Below, in pieces: positions 62,721-64,000 of a stretch of DNA of 64,000 nucleotides. Origin of the DNA: Phallusia mammillata (lineage: Eukaryota; Chordata; Ascidiacea; Phlebobranchia; Ascidiidae); assembly GCA_003260075.1 (NCBI GenBank), contig QLIY01000047.1:65320-129319 (forward strand). The letters are read 5' to 3'. The notes beneath the pieces were generated by a model, which saw nothing but the letters and a program-made list of their open reading frames with translations, searched no databases and was not told the origin of the DNA. Positions within the stretch are counted from its first letter, which is position 1; each line of letters starts with the position of its first letter. A program made the translations under genes and the position numbers.

Positions 62721-63664
62721 ATAAACTTGAGGTAATAATTTCCAATCTTCATCACATAAATCAAGACATGTTGTTGTATTTATGGTTAGCCCGATAATAC
62801 TATATTACCTGATGCTATGTGTGGCATCGCTACTCTTTATGGCATCGGAACAAATTTTCAAAACATTAATAAACGAGTAAAACGTGCTTCAGCCTGCTAT
62901 TTCTGCAATTTTGTAAACAATCACTTCACACGGGCTTTTGACTCAGTTGCCGTTGCAACACAATCTCTGCGTCGGGTTTGAACGTTTGCTGCTTCTATCA
63001 GAGAACAAGAGAAGATCCAAAAGACCGATTTGCCGAATCACCAGTTTTAACGGCGATTCGTCAGGTGTCGGTTTAAAAACTGGATATCAGGCAAACCCCA
63101 ATACCAAAACCTATGGCAACAGGCTATGTCGTGATGATGGAAGCACAGTGCTACACAACCTGCCGTCATATGCGTAATCAGAGCCGAATTAGTGCGGCCG
63201 CGAAACTGTATATGGAAGTATAACTTACTTTTTAGGGTATAAAACTGGTACAAATAGATTTTGCGGGGCTACTAAAGGGATCTCGGTAGCAATACGTGAT
63301 AGACTTTTTGTACGGTATTATGTGCAAACAATGCCAAATGTCAGGCAACAAACATCGTAACAATTGAGATAGTGACGTCATTCACAATTAAGACCGATCA
63401 TCAAGCTGTTCAGTTCAAAAGTTTAGCCATAAACTTTCAGGCACAAGCAAATGGGATATTGTGAGATAAATCAAACTTCGTTACATTGTGAACAATTTGA
63501 GACATTTGGTAGCAGTTTGTAAAATAGGAACCTGTGATATAGCTATTAGTAGCAAAATAGTTGTGCATTGGGTAGAAAAAGACACATACACAAAACGTAT
63601 GTGCTACTAAAATTTTCGGCGCGCTACCAGATTCGTAAAAAAATTTTGCACCCCTGCGTTAAGC

Positions 63665-64000
63665 CTAATTTTTACATGTCTTGAGCATTGACTCCTAAAT
63701 TGATTGTCAAAAAAAACGCTACCTTTTGACGAAAGAAAGTTCTGAACAGTGTTTGTAATACCTACTAGTTGACCTTAAGTAACCCGTGATCATGCGGCGG
63801 CCAACCTGACAACGAGCATTTAAAAAAACATTTATTTTGCAAAAAAGTCAAGTTCATTTTTTCATGTTTACTTTGATTAACAAAGTTTTGCTTGACATAT
63901 ACAAAACCGAAGCACGGTTATTAGGTTTAAATCACGTCATAGGTGTAAAACCTTCGCCAAAACCAAAAATGTGAGTGATAACTTAATAAAACGACATAGC
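63665..64000. other. Right-edge sequence, probable ARFGAP2/3 intron
   Basis: AT-rich, with no coding exon, RNA gene or repeat recognised. By context it lies in the intron between the exon at 58473-58696 and upstream exons beyond the window. Confidence 0.35.

Larger units (their letters stand above)
60157..63656. mobile_element. Large hAT element L (about 3.5 kb) with internal repeats
   Basis: Left end CAGGGGTGCAAAAATGCGG; reverse complement of the right end CAGGGGTGCAAAATTTT. The exact 8-base duplication CGTTAAGC lies at 60149-60156 and 63657-63664. No long transposase frame exists. The interior holds a duplicated block (60317-61156 and 61158-61847) and a tandem-unit block (61817-62720). The true allele is probably shorter, because the duplicated block is bounded by single N characters. 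Confidence 0.82.

Overview
The window is animal nuclear DNA. It is AT-rich, its genes are split into many short exons, and canonical GT-AG introns (about 45 to 3000 bases) keep reading phase across every model built here. The gene set (phenylalanine hydroxylase, a Schnurri/HIVEP-like factor, ALDH16A1, ARFGAP2/3, p24 cargo receptors, RPB12/POLR2K, a sushi/VWA secreted protein) fits an invertebrate chordate. The compact introns and very divergent allelic copies suggest an ascidian (Ciona-like) genome. That placement is inference; other marine invertebrates are not excluded.

Layout. 1-3050 (+): 3' part of a secreted protein with VWA, three sushi domains and a second VWA. 3880-13137 (+): complete ALDH16A1-type two-domain aldehyde dehydrogenase, 19 exons, 831 residues. 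14588-20696 (-): complete phenylalanine hydroxylase, 13 exons, 456 residues, convergent with ALDH16A1. 24565-37929 (-): HIVEP/Schnurri-like zinc-finger factor, 15 coding exons, 2160 residues. 37930-44417: long gene-poor interval. 44418-45318 (+): RNA polymerase subunit RPB12/POLR2K, 78 residues. 47864-51329 and 51855-54462 (+): two tandem p24/TMED-like genes with the same six-exon structure. 55592-58696 (-): 3' part of ARFGAP2/3, whose 5' part lies beyond the right edge. The genes have unrelated housekeeping and signalling roles. The only clear functional link is the tandem TMED pair, plus a loose secretory-pathway theme with ARFGAP2/3.

Mobile DNA. At least a dozen short non-autonomous hAT-type elements sit in introns and spacers. 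They have CAGGGG/CAGTGG-type inverted ends and 8-base target duplications. Every one of these duplications carries TA at its centre, the signature described for the Buster branch of hAT. Two clusters are nested.

Assembly quality. From about 10 kb to 22 kb, and near 43.9, 49.8 and 61 kb, near-identical direct repeats are joined by runs of 8-19 G or C, or by a single N. These look like two haplotypes placed in series by the assembler rather than true tandem duplications. I found no CRISPR array, rRNA, tRNA or convincing new molecular system.
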